Below are positions 25,677 to 33,413 of a stretch of 64,000 bases of DNA, one piece after another. A program made the translations under genes and the position numbers. The DNA lies in NCBI RefSeq assembly GCF_015840335.1, contig NZ_CP060395.1:434001-498000 (forward strand), given 5' to 3'. The notes beneath the pieces are model-generated. The model searched no databases and was not told the DNA's origin. It saw only the letters and a program-made list of their open reading frames with translations. Origin of the DNA: Synechococcus sp. CBW1108. GTDB lineage: Bacteria > Cyanobacteriota > Cyanobacteriia > PCC-6307 > Cyanobiaceae. Every line of letters begins with the position of its first letter. The first letter of the stretch is position 1.

Positions 25677-26168
25677 ATGCCTGGCCTAGCCGCCATTCCA
25701 CCTGAGGTGCTTTCCCGGGCCGGGGTGGCCTACGTGCACTACCTCAGCTTCATGCTCTGCTTCGGAGCCCTGGTGCTGGAGCGGCGGCTGATCAAGGCGA
25801 ATCCCAGCAAGGCCGATGCCACCTTGATGGTGATCACCGATGTGGTGTACGGCCTGGCCGCCCTGGCCCTGCTGGTTAGTGGGATTTTACGGGTGCTCTA
25901 CTTCGGCCAGGGCAGCGATTTTTATACGGAGAATCCACTCTTCTGGTGGAAAGTAGGTATCTATCTCGGGGTGGGCGGCCTGTCGTTGTACCCCACCGTC
26001 ACCTACATCCTCTGGGCCATTCCGCTGCGCAAGGGTGAACTGCCCCAGGTGAGCGAAGCCCTCGCCGGCCGCCTGGCCTGGATCCTCAACATCGAGCTGG
26101 TGGGCTTTGCCCTGGTGCCCCTGCTGGCCACCCTGATGGCCCGCGGTGTGGGACTTCCGGCCAGCTGA
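25677..26168 (+). CDS. DUF2214 membrane protein
   Basis: This is a 163-residue protein from the ATG at 25677; a TTG at 25626 would add 17 residues. Four hydrophobic helices are visible. Family landmarks are YVHYLSFMLCFGALVLERRL near the N-terminus and GILRVLYFGQGSDFYTENPL, FWWKVGIYLGVGGLSLYPT in the middle. The fold suggests a small four-helix membrane protein with conserved His. Its function is not known. It is followed after 6 bp by the zincin-like gene. Confidence 0.85.
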   Translation: MPGLAAIPPEVLSRAGVAYVHYLSFMLCFGALVLERRLIKANPSKADATLMVITDVVYGLAALALLVSGILRVLYFGQGSDFYTENPLFWWKVGIYLGVGGLSLYPTVTYILWAIPLRKGELPQVSEALAGRLAWILNIELVGFALVPLLATLMARGVGLPAS

Positions 26169-26174
26169 GGGGGA

Positions 26175-26834
26175 GTGGTTCGGATCTGGGGCGCCATTTT
26201 CCTGGTGGCCAGCCTTTGGCTGCTGCCAGCACCTGCGCCAGCCGAGCAAGGCAAGGGAGCCGCTGGTGACTATCGCCACCGGCTCGAGCCCACCCCCCAT
26301 GGCTGGCCGCGGCTGCGCCAGTGGTGCGTCTGGATTGAGCCCGTTGCCGCAATCGGCCCCGCAGCCCGCTGGGATCAGGCCTGGCTCAAAGCCGTGGAAG
26401 CCGCCCTGGCCAGCTGGGGGGAACTGGTGGCCATCAGCCGGGCTGGGAGCCCTGAACAGGCCCAGGTGAAGCTGCTGCGGCGCCGACCACCCCTGCAGGG
26501 CGGCAGGGCCAGCCATGGTCGCGCCGAACTGGAACTGGCTTCGGTACAACGGGGCGGCGAAACCCTGCTCGAGCCTCGGGTGCGGGTGAGCATCAGCCCT
26601 GGCCAGCGGGCTGAGGCCATCCAGGCCACAGCCCTCCACGAGCTGGGCCATGCCTTTGGCCTCTGGGGCCACAGCGACCAACCCCTAGACGCCATGGCGG
26701 CGGTGCCGGGGCCGACGCCGATCCTGGCCCTAACGGGCCGGGATCGGGCCACCTTTCTGTGGCTTCAACAGCAGCCTGGGCTAGGGGGCCAGGAAGGCAC
26801 TGCCGATCCAGGCCAGGCCCCTTGTGGCCCATGA
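26175..26834 (+). CDS. Secreted zincin-type metalloprotease-like protein
   Basis: This is a 219-residue protein starting at GTG 26175 with a signal peptide (IWGAIFLVASLWLLPAPAPA). The zinc motif ALHELGHAFGLWGHS (about residues 154-168) is a full HExxHxxGxxxH, as in matrixin/metzincin enzymes. The Met-turn may be LDAMAAVPG. The segment before it, about residues 45-150, has beta strands and a LASVQRGGE turn consistent with a small catalytic domain. The substrate is unknown. It is probably periplasmic or exported. Confidence 0.82.
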   Translation: MVRIWGAIFLVASLWLLPAPAPAEQGKGAAGDYRHRLEPTPHGWPRLRQWCVWIEPVAAIGPAARWDQAWLKAVEAALASWGELVAISRAGSPEQAQVKLLRRRPPLQGGRASHGRAELELASVQRGGETLLEPRVRVSISPGQRAEAIQATALHELGHAFGLWGHSDQPLDAMAAVPGPTPILALTGRDRATFLWLQQQPGLGGQEGTADPGQAPCGP

Positions 26835-26923
26835 CGTTGTCTGTCGTTCAGGGAGCCCTCCCGCCCAACCGGCGGCCAGTTCGCATACGTTTCCCAGTAC
26901 CCAGATCCCCCCATCGCTAGCCA

Positions 26924-27688
26924 ATGCCCCTCCCCGTTCTGGCCACCAAACCACTGACCAACAGCGCCCGAGTGTCCAGCTTCCTGGCCAGCGGTGAGGA
27001 AACCCCAAGGCAAAGTGACACGGCCTGCCTATCAAGGGACCGCGCCGCCGCCGATGGGCTGATCGAGCAAGCTTATCGGCAGATTTACTTCCACGCCTTC
27101 AAAGTTGATCGGGATGCGGTGCTGGAGTCGCAGCTGCGTTCAGGCCAGATCAGCACCCGCGATTTCATTCGTGCCCTACTGCTCTCGGATAAATTCACGC
27201 GGGATTTCTACCGCTGTAACAGCAATTACCGGGTAGTGGAACAGGTCGTTGGGCGCGTGCTCGGTCGACCGGTACATGGCCAATCCGAGCGCATCGCCTG
27301 GTCAATCGTGATCGCCGAACAGGGCCTGCCAGCTTTTGTGGATGCCCTGCTGAATTCGCCGGAATACCTGGGCGCCTTCGGCGACAACCTGGTGCCTTTC
27401 CAGCGCTCAAGGGTGCTGCCCGGTCACTCAGCCGGCACCATGCCTTTCAACCAACAGGCTCCGCGCTACGACGCCTACTGGCGCGACACCATGGCCCGTC
27501 GGGCACCGGCCGGGGGGACCCCCTGGGGGGTGGGGTCGGGCTGGGCCCGGCCGCAGTGGCTGGCCAACCAACCCACCCCTGCCGTGCAAAAAATCTGGCA
27601 ATACGGCGTGGCGACAGGGGGGTTTGTGGTTACGGGGCTGGTGCTCTGGATCGCAGCCGCCATGCTGAGCACGGCAGGCCAGGGCTGA
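26924..27688 (+). CDS. cpcL: Membrane-anchored phycobilisome rod linker, CpcL (CpcG2) type
   Basis: This is a 254-residue linker. The N-terminus MPLPVLATKPLTNSARV is CpcG-like. The PBS linker domain covers about residues 45-170: LIEQAYRQIYFHAFKVDRDA, LESQLRSGQISTRDFIRALL, NSNYRVVEQVVGRVLGRP and IVIAEQGLPAFVDALLNSPE. Instead of the CpcG core-binding tail, the last 28 residues hold one hydrophobic helix (GVATGGFVVTGLVLWIAAAM). That is the hallmark of CpcL, which attaches phycocyanin rods to PSI/NDH-1 without an allophycocyanin core. No other phycobilisome gene is in the window. Confidence 0.88.
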   Translation: MPLPVLATKPLTNSARVSSFLASGEETPRQSDTACLSRDRAAADGLIEQAYRQIYFHAFKVDRDAVLESQLRSGQISTRDFIRALLLSDKFTRDFYRCNSNYRVVEQVVGRVLGRPVHGQSERIAWSIVIAEQGLPAFVDALLNSPEYLGAFGDNLVPFQRSRVLPGHSAGTMPFNQQAPRYDAYWRDTMARRAPAGGTPWGVGSGWARPQWLANQPTPAVQKIWQYGVATGGFVVTGLVLWIAAAMLSTAGQG

Positions 27689-27693
27689 TGGTC

Positions 27694-28401
27694 TCAGTCG
27701 CGGCGGGGTGCCCCCCGCCGCGACGCCAGCACCTGCTGCACCTGGCGCCAACTGACGCCGTGGTGGGCCAGGGCCACCTGCAGGTGGAAAACCATATCGG
27801 CTGCCTCGCCAGCGATCTCGTTGGCGTTGGCGTCCTTGCAGGCCATCACGAATTCGGCAGTTTCCTCACCGATCTTTTTGAGGATGCGGTTATCACCACC
27901 CTCCAGCAGCTTGTTGGTGTAGCTGCCGGGCTCGGGCCGGTCGCGCCTGCCCTCAATCACCCGCATCAGCTCGGTGCAAGCGTCGGCTGGGGGCTGGGCG
28001 GCCCCCGGGCCCCCACCACTGGGGGTGGGGCCCTCGTCAAAGAAACAGCTGCGGGCGCCGGTGTGGCAGGCCCGATCGCCGCTCTGCTCAATCGTGAGCA
28101 ACAGCACATCGGCGTCACAGTCGTAACGCAGGCCCTTCAAGACCTGCGTGTGGCCGCTGGTGGCCCCCTTGTGCCACAGCTCCTGGCGAGAGCGACTCCA
28201 ATAGTGCACCTCGCCGCTGGCGAGGGTGCGCTCGATCGCCTCACGGTTCATCCAGGCCACCATCAACACGGCGCCATCGAGCCAGTCCTGGGCAACGGCG
28301 GGGATCAGGCCTTTCTCATTAAAGTGAAGCGTGGCGGCTAGAGAGCCACAAAAGCCAGGATCCGGGGGCTGAAATGATTGCTGCAAGGGCTGCTGATCCA
28401 T
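27694..28401 (-). CDS. hisI: Bifunctional phosphoribosyl-AMP cyclohydrolase/phosphoribosyl-ATP pyrophosphatase
   Basis: This protein carries out steps 2 and 3 of histidine biosynthesis (HisIE fusion). It has 235 residues from the ATG at 28401. The N-terminal cyclohydrolase has [33 protein letters not shown] and the zinc/Mg ligands of [11 protein letters not shown] and [11 protein letters not shown]. After a Pro/Gly-rich linker, the C-terminal pyrophosphatase (MazG-like) has [20 protein letters not shown] and [13 protein letters not shown]. Both parts are intact. It converges with cpcL with a gap of only 5 bp. Confidence 0.96.
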   Translation of the reverse strand: MDQQPLQQSFQPPDPGFCGSLAATLHFNEKGLIPAVAQDWLDGAVLMVAWMNREAIERTLASGEVHYWSRSRQELWHKGATSGHTQVLKGLRYDCDADVLLLTIEQSGDRACHTGARSCFFDEGPTPSGGGPGAAQPPADACTELMRVIEGRRDRPEPGSYTNKLLEGGDNRILKKIGEETAEFVMACKDANANEIAGEAADMVFHLQVALAHHGVSWRQVQQVLASRRGAPRRD

Positions 28402-28442
28402 CTCTGTCCTGAATCTTCCCGCACAATCCGCCAACCAAGGGG

Positions 28443-28904
28443 ATGACCGCCGCCTTCACCTGTTCGAAGACCTTCAGCGGCTACCCCTGCTGCCATCGCC
28501 AATGGCGCCATAGCGGCCACTGCCGCTTCGTGCATGGCTACAGCCGCAGCTTCAGTTTCTGGTTCAGGGCCGGGAGCCTTGACGAGAACGGATTTGTGGT
28601 CGACTTCTCCAGCCTGAGCGCCCTGGAGGCTCAACTGGCGGAGCAATTTGACCACACCTTCCTGGTCAATGCCGACGATCCACAACTCGCCACCTGGCGG
28701 GATCTCCACGCCCAGGGCGCCCTGGATCTACGGGTCATGGATAACGTCGGCATGGAAGCGAGCGCAAAACTCGTTTGGGGCTGGGCCAACGCGTTGCTGC
28801 ATGAGCGCGATGGCGGACGCAGTTGCTGCTGGAAAACCGAAGCCCGCGAAAATATGAAAAATGCCGCCTGCTACGAGGAGCTACCTGAGTGGTTCAGGGG
28901 CTGA
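28443..28904 (+). CDS. 6-pyruvoyl-tetrahydropterin synthase/QueD family protein
   Basis: This is a 153-residue T-fold protein. It has [17 protein letters not shown] at the N-terminus, [13 protein letters not shown] at about residues 25-37, [12 protein letters not shown], and FDHTFLVN (about 70). QueD/PTPS enzymes use three His for zinc; the usual HGH pair is HGY here, so one ligand is changed. The C-terminus has catalytic-type Glu in KTEAREN. It may be a divergent QueD or a folate/pterin enzyme. The genes on both sides are adjacent: hisIE is divergent at 42 bp, and MerR converges with no gap. Confidence 0.8.
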   Translation: MTAAFTCSKTFSGYPCCHRQWRHSGHCRFVHGYSRSFSFWFRAGSLDENGFVVDFSSLSALEAQLAEQFDHTFLVNADDPQLATWRDLHAQGALDLRVMDNVGMEASAKLVWGWANALLHERDGGRSCCWKTEARENMKNAACYEELPEWFRG

Positions 28905-29339
28905 TCAACCCCGAGCAGATGGCTCAGGCTTGACGCCCCCGCACTCCTGCCAGCTGGTGAGCAAACGCGCCAACTCAGCTTTCATCGCCTGGAGCTCCTC
29001 GAGGCGTGCATCGATGGAGGTCATCTTGGCAGCGATGCTGTCTTTTAACACCAAACAATTACAGACACCCGCACGGCGCACCTCCAGGATCCGCGCCAGC
29101 TCCGCGATCGGCACATCCATCGAGCGAAGGGCCCGGATAATCTCCAATTCCACCAGACTCTCACCACTGAACACTCGATAGCCACCTTCAGATCGGGCCG
29201 TATTCAGCAAACCCTGATCACAATAAAAGCGAATAGTTTTCACCGACAAGCCGGATCGCCTGGCCACTTCACCAATGCGAAGCCCCGGAGCTTGGCGGGC
29301 AGAGTCATCGGGCCGGCGCACCATCAATAAACCCTCCAT
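28905..29339 (-). CDS. MerR family transcriptional regulator
   Basis: This is a 144-residue regulator. The winged HTH is GLRIGEVARRSGLSVKTIRF, with YCDQGLLNTARSEGGYRVF, followed by a dimerisation helix (IAAKMTSIDARLEELQAMKA). The effector end has Cys in AGVCNCLVLKDS and SWQECGG, in the places where metal-sensing MerR proteins (CueR/ZntR/CadR-like) bind their ligand, so it may respond to a metal ion. No adjacent efflux gene is present; the divergent region now holds an IS insertion, so a target may have been lost. Confidence 0.88.
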   Translation of the reverse strand: MEGLLMVRRPDDSARQAPGLRIGEVARRSGLSVKTIRFYCDQGLLNTARSEGGYRVFSGESLVELEIIRALRSMDVPIAELARILEVRRAGVCNCLVLKDSIAAKMTSIDARLEELQAMKAELARLLTSWQECGGVKPEPSARG

Positions 29340-29862
29340 CAGCTAGACACCTTGAGATTTTATCCAGAGCCTTGAACGACAGGCGCATATCCCTCCAGCA
29401 ACCACCTCTAACTGGAGATATGTGTTAGCCTTGGCTTTGGCTCCATCTGTCGATTAGCGCCCATGTTGAAGCGCTCCCTCAATCTGGCCGCGGTAACACC
29501 CGGTGGCCTACGCCACACTGGCGGAAGCGGAGAAAGCCGCGAGCTGCATTTCAACTGCAGCGCATCCCAACGCTGGGCCTTGCTCCACCTCAACACAAAG
29601 CCATGGGCCTAATTCTTAGCCTCTTCCTTATCAGTTCCAGCCCACTTACCATATCAACACTTTCTCCCACAACGGCAAAAATATCAATAAATTATTCAAA
29701 TGAAACCAGCCATTTCGTCGCCCATACTTCTGAGCTACTAGCCTGCGGCGGCGGCGGATCAGGCTCCTATCGCAAACCCCCGAGGCCAGGCCATGGGAAA
29801 CCTGGGGATTCGGCACATCCGAGGGGAGCCCAGCCAACCAGCACCAACACTAAGCCAGTCCA
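29340..29862. other. 523-bp MerR upstream region, partly AT-rich, with a dyad
   Basis: CTCCAG at 29393-29398 and CTGGAG at 29412-29417 form a dyad (flanked by ATAT on both sides) 54 bp upstream of merR. That is a candidate operator for an absent or decayed divergent gene. A 49-codon ORF starts at 29463 and a 90-codon ORF at 29603; neither has family features. The stretch 29600-29740 is much more AT-rich than the rest of the window, which hints at foreign or decayed DNA. Confidence 0.4.
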
Positions 29863-29870
29863 AACAAACA
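29863..29870. repeat. Target-site duplication, left copy
   Basis: AACAAACA directly precedes the left inverted repeat of the insertion sequence. The same 8 bases follow its right end at 30901-30908. Confidence 0.88.
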
Positions 29871-30900
29871 CTTGATTACCCAGCTCGCTCCGCGCACCGC
29901 GAGCCTGGGCCGTAGACTGGTACGCACATACCAGTTCAGTCATGGCGCGCAACGTCATCCAGTTCCAGAAAGGCCTTTCACTGCCTGACTTCCAGCGGCT
30001 CTACGGCACCGAGGTGCAATGTGAGGCTGCTTTGGAGAAGGCGCGCTGGCCCGGTGGGTTCCGCTGTCCCCGCTGCAATGGCCATGAGCATGGGCTGGTC
30101 TATGGCCGCAGGCTCAAGCGCTATCAGTGCCGCAGCTGCGGCCATCAGGCCACGCTCACGGCTGGCACGATCATGCAGGCCACGAAATTGCCTCTGACCA
30201 CCTGGTTTCTGGCCTTTTACATGATCGGGCAGGCCAAAACAGGGATCTCCTCGCTGGAGCTCAGCCGCCACCTGGGCGTGAACTACGACACCGCCTGGCT
30301 GCTGCACCACAAGATTCTGCGGGCGATGGCTGATCGGGAGGAGGCTTACCTGCTGCGGGGAAAAGTCCAGATCGATGATTCCTACCTCGGCGGAGAACTG
30401 CCGGGCGGCAAGGCAGGTCGGGGTTCAGAGAACAAGATCCCCATCGTCGCGGCCGTCTCCTTGAATGAGGCGGGCCGGCTGATTCACGCCAGGATCACAG
30501 CCGTGAGTGGCTTCAGCTCAGAGGCCATCGCTGAGTGGGCCAAGCGCCATCTGGCGCCCGGCAGTCAGGTGCTCTCCGATGGCCTGGCCTGCTTTCGTGC
30601 CGTGACCACGGCAGGCTGCAGCCATCACGCCATCGTCACCGGTGGGAAGCACCCAAACGACTTGCCGCAGTTCCGTTGGATCAACACCGTGCTGGGCAAC
30701 CTCAAGACCGGCTTCAACGGCACCTTCCACGCTTTCAATTTCGACAAGTACGCCAGGCGCTACCTGGGCGGCTTCTGCTTCCGGTTCAACCGGCGCTTCT
30801 CGATGGTTGCGATGACTGATCGCATTGCCAATGCGGTCTGTTGCTGCATGCCCTGCACGGAGCGGGATCTCAGGGTTGCGGAGGCTTATGGGTAATCAAG
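29871..30900 (+). mobile_element. IS1595-family insertion sequence, complete
   Basis: The element is 1030 bp. The terminal inverted repeats are CTTGATTACCCA at 29871-29882 and its complement at 30889-30900 (12 of 12). They are flanked by perfect 8-bp direct repeats, AACAAACA. It holds one intact transposase gene whose TAA stop lies inside the right inverted repeat. The structure indicates recent, probably still active, transposition. Confidence 0.93.
29942..30895 (+). CDS. IS1595-family transposase (ISXO2-like)
   Basis: This is a 317-residue transposase. The N-terminal zinc ribbon has C42-x2-C45 and C63-x2-C66 (RCPRCNGHEHG, YQCRSCGHQ). The catalytic domain follows: VQIDDSYLGG (Asp about 145), QVLSDGLACF (Asp 213) and RWINTVLGNLKTGFNGT. 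The third active-site residue there is an Asn (248), as in the DDN branch of the family. It is full length and unbroken. Confidence 0.95.
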   Translation: MARNVIQFQKGLSLPDFQRLYGTEVQCEAALEKARWPGGFRCPRCNGHEHGLVYGRRLKRYQCRSCGHQATLTAGTIMQATKLPLTTWFLAFYMIGQAKTGISSLELSRHLGVNYDTAWLLHHKILRAMADREEAYLLRGKVQIDDSYLGGELPGGKAGRGSENKIPIVAAVSLNEAGRLIHARITAVSGFSSEAIAEWAKRHLAPGSQVLSDGLACFRAVTTAGCSHHAIVTGGKHPNDLPQFRWINTVLGNLKTGFNGTFHAFNFDKYARRYLGGFCFRFNRRFSMVAMTDRIANAVCCCMPCTERDLRVAEAYG

Positions 30901-30908
30901 AACAAACA
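30901..30908. repeat. Target-site duplication, right copy
   Basis: AACAAACA follows the right inverted repeat and matches 29863-29870 exactly. Confidence 0.88.
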
Positions 30909-30947
30909 TGAATTCAGGCCAAACCTGACTTCAGCTAAAGAGCAAGG

Positions 30948-30975
30948 GCCCCGACAACTTATTGCCGGGGCTTTT
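30948..30975 (+). terminator. Hairpin with TTTT tail
   Basis: GCCCCGACAA (30948-30957) pairs with TTGCCGGGGC (30962-30971), 9 of 10 positions, followed by TTTTA. It terminates plus-strand transcription leaving the IS. The stem also lies 11-38 nt downstream of the porin stop on the minus strand and may serve both directions. Confidence 0.65.
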
Positions 30976-30985
30976 AGTCTTACAA

Positions 30986-32617
30986 CTAGAATTTAAATGT
31001 CGTTTTAACCAGAGCCCCAAGGGAACTGAAGCCTTGTCCTTCGGGAGTTCTTTGCCCCAATGGACGACTTAGATAAAACAGGGCGGGCGTAATACTGATA
31101 TTATCTGTGACCTGGAACTTGTACCACCATTCCCACACATAGTTGCTGTCATCAGGGTCAACCCCGCCGGTCAGCGATGTTGCAAATACGGCTTGTCCAA
31201 CGGCAAAACCAAAATCATTGCCCTTAACAAATACATCCGTCCACTGTAACCCCACCATCCAGGATTGACTGACACTGGGTCTCCCTATCGTAGAAACGCC
31301 ATAGCTTGTGCTGTTGATACCCCAGCCCAGACTCACAGAAGGCATCCAGCCACTTTCTAGTGGCTGCCAAAAGGCACTTATACCGAACGCATTGGTTTCA
31401 GCACCAACTGCTTCTCCATGGTCGATGGAGATATGCACAAGTGGAGTAGTACCTGGGACAAACTGGGTGAGTGGTTGCACATATGACCAAATCGCAGCCA
31501 GGCCCCACTGCTCTTGTTGATAACCGATCTGCACACTTGCGATGGCACCAGACTCAGTGGTGAAGAGCCCTTTTGTCGAATCCGAGCCAAGGGCTGAAAC
31601 ATAGTTTGCACTCACACTCCAGCCATTATTTTGCCACCACAGGCCAGCACCGGCGCCAAGATTTTTGCTATAGGCAGCTGGTGCACCGTTAACTGTAAAG
31701 ATGTTTAGGACCGTATCAGCAGGATAGACGCTGGGCCAGAGCGCCAGCATGTCTTCTTGGCCGACACGCGCCCCCACCGTGGCGGTGAATTGATTGCCGA
31801 TGGGGAATTGGTAGAAGAGCTTGTCAATGCCCACAATATTGGGGCCCGTATCTTCTTCAAAAGCAATTTCTAGCTCTGCGGAATTTCCGAGAGCATGGGG
31901 CTCTCCGCCGAAGACGCTAGTGGCAAAGTTGCCGGCACGAAGATTTGTGCGCAGCAGATCCTTGCCCGTAAAGCTAGTATCGAAAGTGAGTTGTAAATCA
32001 TAATTAAAAGTTACATTTTCAGGGAGCGCGACTGGCTGGCCCCGATAATCCCGAATATTATTTTTACCGCTGCCTGAATAGACAATGCCCCCCACAACAA
32101 ACGTCGCCAGGCCAGAAAGCTTTGTGGTAATGGAGAATTGCTGGGCCTCCAATGTGCCCACCTTGGCCTCGAGACCATCTACGCGGCCCTTGAGCACGGC
32201 GAGTTCTTTTTTGAACTCATCCATCAACCGTTGCAGCTCGTCGGTCACCTCGGTGACTCGATCGAGGCAGGCGTTGAGCAGGGCTGCCGCTTCGTAGCGG
32301 GTCATGGCCTGGCCGCCCTTGTAGGTGCCGTCGGGATAGCCCGCCACGCAACCGTATTTCTCCACCAAGTTGGTGAGGGCCTGATAGGCCCAGTCGCTGG
32401 GGCGCAGGTCGGAGAACTGGTTGACGCTGGTCACCTGATTTTTGGATCGCCAGGCCTTGAGCTCGTCAATCTCCTGCTGCTCCATGTAGTCATTGATGGT
32501 CTCACGACTATTGAGCGAAGCCAGTTCAGCCGCGGTTGCAGGTGCAGGGGCGACCAAAGACTGGAAAGGCGTGGCGGCCAAAAGAAGTGGCGATAAGACT
32601 AAACGGAGCAGCGGCAT
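30986..32617 (-). CDS. SLH-domain carbohydrate/ion porin (SomA/OprB type) 1
   Basis: This is an outer-membrane porin, 543 residues from the ATG at 32617 (GTG at 32656 is also in frame). It has a signal peptide ending ATAAE. The periplasmic SLH domain is at about residues 55-110 (FSDLRPSDWAYQALTNLVEK, GYPDGTYKGGQAMTRYEAA). A coiled coil is at 115-150 (DELQRLMDEFKKELAVLKGR). An OprB-type barrel ends in an aromatic strand, LGALVKTTFKF. The first 150 residues are nearly identical to the porin at 48317, whereas the barrel is closest to the porin at 45145, so this gene looks like a recombinant of the two. Confidence 0.92.
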   Translation of the reverse strand: MPLLRLVLSPLLLAATPFQSLVAPAPATAAELASLNSRETINDYMEQQEIDELKAWRSKNQVTSVNQFSDLRPSDWAYQALTNLVEKYGCVAGYPDGTYKGGQAMTRYEAAALLNACLDRVTEVTDELQRLMDEFKKELAVLKGRVDGLEAKVGTLEAQQFSITTKLSGLATFVVGGIVYSGSGKNNIRDYRGQPVALPENVTFNYDLQLTFDTSFTGKDLLRTNLRAGNFATSVFGGEPHALGNSAELEIAFEEDTGPNIVGIDKLFYQFPIGNQFTATVGARVGQEDMLALWPSVYPADTVLNIFTVNGAPAAYSKNLGAGAGLWWQNNGWSVSANYVSALGSDSTKGLFTTESGAIASVQIGYQQEQWGLAAIWSYVQPLTQFVPGTTPLVHISIDHGEAVGAETNAFGISAFWQPLESGWMPSVSLGWGINSTSYGVSTIGRPSVSQSWMVGLQWTDVFVKGNDFGFAVGQAVFATSLTGGVDPDDSNYVWEWWYKFQVTDNISITPALFYLSRPLGQRTPEGQGFSSLGALVKTTFKF

Positions 32618-32814
32618 GCAACAAATCAATCGGGGCAACTTGAGGCCAGACCTCACCCGAACAACGGCATCGAATCAACAAAACGCCGCTGCCAGGCAGC
32701 CGAGTGCCACAAGGTGCAGCAATAGTGCCTCAACCTTTCTGTAAGCATGTGTTAATGGAGAGTTCGATGAGCATTTCAGGACAGAGCTCGCCGCCCAAGC
32801 GCCTCCGGCCGGGC

Positions 32815-32868
32815 TCAGGTTGATTGGAGGATGTTGGCGTCGATCACCAGCCGTTTGCGTTCTGCCAT
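32815..32868 (-). pseudogene. PIN-domain toxin stump
   Basis: The ATG at 32868 overlaps the antitoxin stop (TGATG) and opens a 17-codon frame, MAERKRLVIDANILQST, that ends at TGA 32815-32817. RLVIDANIL is the opening strand and first catalytic Asp of VapC-like PIN ribonucleases. The rest of the toxin is missing, so this is a remnant created by deletion or frameshift. Confidence 0.72.
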
Positions 32869-33080
32869 CAGGCGTGGGCCTGTTGCTGCTGGGCTCGCCT
32901 CCAGTCCTTGAAGTCAGCAGCCAGCTCCTCTTCTGTCAGGCCTAGCCGCTGCAGCTCGTTTTGCATCAACCGACCCGCTTCCAGCAGTCGCTCGTGCTCA
33001 CTGAGATCTGACTTCTGGGGCAGGGGCACATAGAGCCCAACGGTGCGGCCATGGCGCGTGACCTCGATCGGGGTGGCCAT
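32868..33080 (-). CDS. Phd/YefM-type antitoxin, now orphan
   Basis: This is a 70-residue protein from the ATG at 33080. The N-terminus MATPIEVTRHGRTVGLYVPL is the usual Phd/PHD-like DNA-binding fold. The C-terminal LTEEELAADFKDWRRAQQQQ would wrap the toxin. The partner PIN toxin gene, coupled by TGATG, is reduced to 17 codons. The antitoxin is intact and could still autoregulate or buffer a homologous toxin elsewhere. Confidence 0.75.
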   Translation of the reverse strand: MATPIEVTRHGRTVGLYVPLPQKSDLSEHERLLEAGRLMQNELQRLGLTEEELAADFKDWRRAQQQQAHA

Positions 33081-33086
33081 TTCCAA

Positions 33087-33413
33087 GTGGGATGCCAGGC
33101 GCGCCCGCCCTCCCCTACCTCGACTGCGAGGTGCTGCTCAACACCCGCAGCCGCAAGGTCTGCATGACCTGCCACTGGTCTTGATCGGCTCACCCGCATC
33201 GAACTCACTGGCGGCGGCATTGAGTCGCAGGTGCGGGATCTGGAGGGCCAACGGCACCAGCAGCAGAGCGTTCCCAAGCGCCAGGTGATCGTCATCGGGG
33301 CTGGCGTCCACTACACCATCTATTACCCCGGCACTGATCGCTTTGACTTTCTTACCGCCGGCAGCAGGCCCCTGCAGCGGGCGCGGGGGTTTGCGTGACG
33401 GCACGGCTCACCA
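33087..33413 (+). pseudogene. Decayed gene remnant, unrecognised
   Basis: Two coding-looking pieces lie in different frames. The first reads LPYLDCEVLLNTRSRKVCMT and stops at TGA 33183. The second starts in another frame near 33171 and runs to TGA 33396-33398, reading RLTRIELTGGGIESQVRDL and QVIVIGAGVHYTIYYPG. A single frameshift near 33180 would join them. No start is clear and I do not recognise the family. Confidence 0.35.

Noticed and set aside
29463-29609. 49-codon frame divergent from merR
   Set aside because: It is near the dyad but has no family features or clear ribosome binding site; kept only as part of the spacer description.
29603-29875. 90-codon frame running into the IS left end
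   Set aside because: A weak hydrophobic N-terminus is followed by low-complexity sequence; the stop lies in the IS, so the frame is an accident of insertion.
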